Source of the DNA: Clostridium sp. chh4-2
Lineage (GTDB): Bacteria; Bacillota; Clostridia; Lachnospirales; Lachnospiraceae
Length of the DNA stretch: 64,000 nt
Direction of reading: 5' to 3'
Assembly (NCBI RefSeq): GCF_002899675.1
Contig: NZ_PKUU01000013.1
Location: 62,001-126,000, forward strand
Shown here piece by piece: positions 61,592-64,000 of this stretch; the stretch's first letter is position 1, and the number at the start of each line of letters is the position of its first letter. The notes under the pieces were generated by a model, which had not been told where the DNA came from, did no database searches, and saw nothing but the letters and a program-made list of their open reading frames with translations. The position numbers and the translations under genes are program-made.

Positions 61592-61976
61592 TGCTGGTTG
61601 GCGGTGGGAAGGGAAAAAGAGTGGAGGGATGGCAAGGGGGGGGATAGGAGGAGAAAGAGAATTGTTTTTGTTATGGATGGGGTGGTTTTTCGTTTGTATA
61701 GATATGGGATAAAATGCGACATTATTTTTGGAGGCGGGAGATTTTAAGTTTTCGTCAAAAAGTGCTATGATATTTGGTCGAATTTAATCTTTAACAATCT
61801 GTCGCCGGTGCCCTTGAAAACTGCTTTTCGGGAAAATCAGACGGCAGATGACGAAATGCGATAGGGGTAAAAATCCTGTCGGAATGTCGAATATTGCGAC
61901 GGAATCACATTGCGGATTTTTAATTTCCGATACTATAATCAGTGTACAAAAAGGAACAAACAGGAGGAATAGGAGT
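61592..61976. other. Upstream region of spo0A
   Basis: No gene. From 61592 to 61745 a G-rich stretch without structure that I can name follows the inverted repeat; from 61746 onward is the spo0A control region with a 0A box and a promoter. Confidence 0.6.
61885..61939 (+). promoter_or_regulatory. 0A box and promoter of spo0A
   Basis: TGTCGAA at 61885-61891 is an exact match to the Spo0A binding consensus. A possible promoter follows: TTGCGG (61910-61915), 18 bases, TATAAT (61934-61939), about 40 bases before the ATG. TTTGGTCGAATTT near 61773 may be a second, weaker site. The layout fits autoregulation of spo0A. Confidence 0.6.
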
Positions 61977-62783
61977 ATGGCAGAATTAAATATTGCAATT
62001 GCAGATGATAACCCACAGACGTTAGAGGTGCTGTGTGATATACTGGAAGGGGAAGAGGGTTTTAATGTTGTTGGCCAGGCTGACAATGGAGAAGACGCTT
62101 ATAACATGATTTTGAAAACAAAGCCGGATGTTGTTCTTATGGATATTATTATGCCGAGACTGGACGGAATATCTGTGATGGAAAAGGTGAAAAACAACGA
62201 TTCTTTGAAGAAGTCGCCGTCGTTTATCATGGTGACTGCGGCCGGAAGTGAGAATATGACCGAAGAAGCGTTCCGCATGGGTGCATATTATTACATAATG
62301 AAACCATTTTCCAGAAAGATGATTGTCACAAAAGTGCGTCAGGTAGCGGAAAAGGGAAGAAAAGACAGAATGACCTGTCTGGAGAATAAACGGATTAAGC
62401 CGTATACGGATAAATATGACTATATGGAGCAGAATCTGGAAAATGATGTCACAAAAATGCTTCATGAAATCGGCATCCCTGCGCATATTAAAGGATATCA
62501 GTATCTGAGAGATGCCATCGCAATCTCGGTTGCGGATCAGGAGATGCTCACATCCGTTACAAAAGTTTTGTATCCCAATATTGCCAAACAGCACCAGACT
62601 ACGCCAAGCCGTGTGGAGAGGGCGATCCGCCATGCGATTGAGGTGGCGTGGAGCAGAGGTAAGATGGATACGATCAACGCAATTTTCGGTTATACGGTCA
62701 GCAATGGAAAAGGCAAACCTACGAATTCGGAATTCATCGCTTTGATTTCTGATAAAATCCGTTTGGACTATAAGAGATTATAA
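61977..62783 (+). CDS. spo0A: Sporulation master regulator Spo0A
   Basis: 268 residues. [20 protein letters not shown] is the receiver start with acidic pair; [14 protein letters not shown] contains the phospho-acceptor Asp and [12 protein letters not shown] the Lys. The C-terminal Spo0A domain (about 150-268) has [40 protein letters not shown] with [10 protein letters not shown] (the DNA recognition helix) and [16 protein letters not shown]. Phosphorylated Spo0A binds 0A boxes and starts sporulation. The start at 61977 follows GGAGGAATAGGAG; an upstream in-frame ATG at 61848 would run through the promoter. A small hairpin at 62782-62798 follows the stop. Confidence 0.97.
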   Translation: MAELNIAIADDNPQTLEVLCDILEGEEGFNVVGQADNGEDAYNMILKTKPDVVLMDIIMPRLDGISVMEKVKNNDSLKKSPSFIMVTAAGSENMTEEAFRMGAYYYIMKPFSRKMIVTKVRQVAEKGRKDRMTCLENKRIKPYTDKYDYMEQNLENDVTKMLHEIGIPAHIKGYQYLRDAIAISVADQEMLTSVTKVLYPNIAKQHQTTPSRVERAIRHAIEVAWSRGKMDTINAIFGYTVSNGKGKPTNSEFIALISDKIRLDYKRL

Positions 62784-62798
62784 CGATAAATTATCGTT
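62782..62798 (+). terminator. Weak terminator after spo0A
   Basis: AACGATAA-A-TTATCGTT is an 8-bp palindrome overlapping the stop codon, followed by TTCC. It is AT rich and may be leaky. Confidence 0.4.
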
Positions 62799-62889
62799 TT
62801 CCACTTCCTAAATTCTCAAAAATATTGTATACTATCCCTAATGAGAGTCTGCGTATCAGCGGCAGACCGTTGGCGAGGGAGGTTTTCGC

Positions 62890-64000
62890 ATGAAGAAGAT
62901 ATTGTTTATTGCTTCAGAAGCAGTGCCGTTTATTAAGACCGGAGGTTTGGCAGATGTAGTTGGTTCCTTACCCAAGTGTTTTGATAAAGAATATTTTGAT
63001 GTTAGGGTTATGATCCCTAAGTACTTGTGCATAAAAGAGGAATGGCGCAGCAAGATGAATTATATCAGCCATTTCTATATGGATTATATGGGACAGAGCA
63101 GATATGTTGGGATTTTGGAATATGTTCATGAGGGAATAACCTTCTATTTTATTGATAATGAGGGATATTTTAATGGACCAAAACCATACGGCGACTGGCT
63201 GTATGACCTTGAGAAGTTTTCCTTTTACTGTAATGCGGCGCTGTCGGCGCTTCCGGTAATCGGCTTTCAGCCGGATATCGTACACTGCCACGACTGGCAG
63301 ACAGGGCTGATCCCTGTATATTTAAAGGACCGTTTCCGCGGCGGAGAATTTTTCCGCAATATGAAGTCTGTTTTGACCATTCATAATTTGAAATTCCAGG
63401 GTGTGTGGGATGTGAAGACCATTCAGAGGTTTTCCGGCCTTCCTGATTATTACTTTACTCCGGATAAACTGGAAGCATATAAAGACGGCAATATGTTAAA
63501 AGGCGGCATCGTTTTTGCGGATGCCATTACGACCGTCAGTGATACTTATGCAGAAGAGATTAAGATGCCGTTTTACGGCGAAGGCTTAGATGGGCTGATG
63601 AGAGCCCGTTCCAACAGTCTCCGCGGCATTGTCAACGGCATTGATTACGATGAATTTAACCCGGAAACGGATGCCAGCATTGTCCAGAACTACAATGCGA
63701 AGACGTTCCGGAAAGAGAAGATCAAGAATAAATTAGCGCTTCAGGAAGAGCTTGGACTTCAGGTGGACGGAAAGAAATTTATGGTAGGAATCGTATCAAG
63801 GCTTACCGATCAAAAAGGTCTTGATTTGATTCAGTGCGTGATGGATGAGATGTGTACCGAAGACCTCCAGCTGGTTGTTTTAGGCACGGGAGATGAGAAG
63901 TACGAGAATATGTTCCGCCATTATGCGTGGAAGTACGGCGGCCGTGTTTCCGCCAATATCTACTATTCCGAACCGATGTCTCATAAGATTTATGCGGCGT
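62890..64000 (+). CDS. glgA: Glycogen synthase, 3' end cut by window edge
   Basis: The first 370 residues are visible, frame open to the end of the window; bacterial GlgA is about 475-480 long. MKKILFIASEAVPFIKTGGL with ADVVGSLPK is the GT5 N-terminal ADP-glucose-binding loop (KTGGLADV). VHCHDWQTGLIPVYL, TIHNLKFQGVW and GIVNGIDYDEFNPETD are conserved GT5 segments, and GIVSRLTDQKGLDLI opens the second Rossmann domain. It adds glucose from ADP-glucose to glycogen, storage often made before sporulation. GAGGGAGG lies before the ATG. A small hairpin GTCTGC/GCAGAC sits in the leader at 62847-62867. Confidence 0.95.
   Translation, partial: MKKILFIASEAVPFIKTGGLADVVGSLPKCFDKEYFDVRVMIPKYLCIKEEWRSKMNYISHFYMDYMGQSRYVGILEYVHEGITFYFIDNEGYFNGPKPYGDWLYDLEKFSFYCNAALSALPVIGFQPDIVHCHDWQTGLIPVYLKDRFRGGEFFRNMKSVLTIHNLKFQGVWDVKTIQRFSGLPDYYFTPDKLEAYKDGNMLKGGIVFADAITTVSDTYAEEIKMPFYGEGLDGLMRARSNSLRGIVNGIDYDEFNPETDASIVQNYNAKTFRKEKIKNKLALQEELGLQVDGKKFMVGIVSRLTDQKGLDLIQCVMDEMCTEDLQLVVLGTGDEKYENMFRHYAWKYGGRVSANIYYSEPMSHKIYAA

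Noticed and set aside
61397..61747. Open frame of 116 codons
   Set aside because: It lies in the right arm of the inverted repeat, with no ribosome site and proline-rich low-complexity content from the GC-rich arm.

Overview
The window looks like a chromosomal segment of an anaerobic, spore-forming, low-to-mid GC Firmicute of the Lachnospiraceae type (Clostridium/Enterocloster-like). Support: a Spo0A master sporulation regulator with an exact 0A box upstream, AGGAGG-type ribosome binding sites throughout, an oxygen-labile two-subunit L-serine dehydratase, CUT1-type sugar ABC operons, a YesN/YesM two-component pair and glycogen synthase. I saw no rRNA or tRNA genes.

Layout. 1-9.1 kb: the tail of a GH1 6-phospho-beta-glucosidase, a LysR regulator, then a cluster dominated by flavodoxin domains: a flavodoxin lipoprotein, a membrane protein that joins a DUF4405 haem-type membrane domain, a SUMF1-like domain and a flavodoxin, an iron-sulfur-type FMN reductase, a cell-wall-repeat flavodoxin, a soluble flavodoxin and an alpha/beta-hydrolase lipoprotein. 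Part of it (LysR tail, MerR, flavodoxin) is duplicated and one copy has decayed. 9.1-11.3 kb: a divergent MATE exporter / PadR regulator pair. 11.4-18.5 kb: a nucleoside or ribose operon (LacI-PfkB fusion, nucleoside hydrolase, ABC transporter, ribokinase). 18.6-23.5 kb: a LysR-controlled pair of enolase-superfamily sugar-acid dehydratases and a DASS-type transporter. 23.5-27.8 kb: methyltransferase, a structured RNA resembling an IS605/TnpB omega-RNA end, acetyltransferase, catalase and small membrane proteins.

28.2-45.5 kb is a composite CRISPR-Cas locus. A complete type III-B module (cmr1-6), led by a gene for a probable PD-(D/E)XK protein, runs with 4-8 base overlaps into cas3 of a type I-C system. 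A first array (11 clear repeats plus decayed ones) separates cas3 from cas5c-cas8c-cas7c-cas4-cas1-cas2, and a second array of 15 repeats follows. There is no Cas6 and no CARF effector. Both arrays carry I-C type repeats ending in ATTGAAAT, which also fits the 8-nt type III crRNA handle, so the two interference modules probably share crRNAs made by Cas5c.

46-64 kb: a lone receiver-domain protein, a LysR-linked serine uptake and deamination operon, a YesN/YesM/solute-binding triad, three AbgB-like M20 amidohydrolases with an APC permease, a 395-bp near-perfect inverted repeat, spo0A and the start of glgA. The observations most worth following are the III-B/I-C hybrid with its nuclease-like first gene, the surface flavodoxin cluster with its three-domain fusion, the omega-RNA-like element and the giant palindrome.
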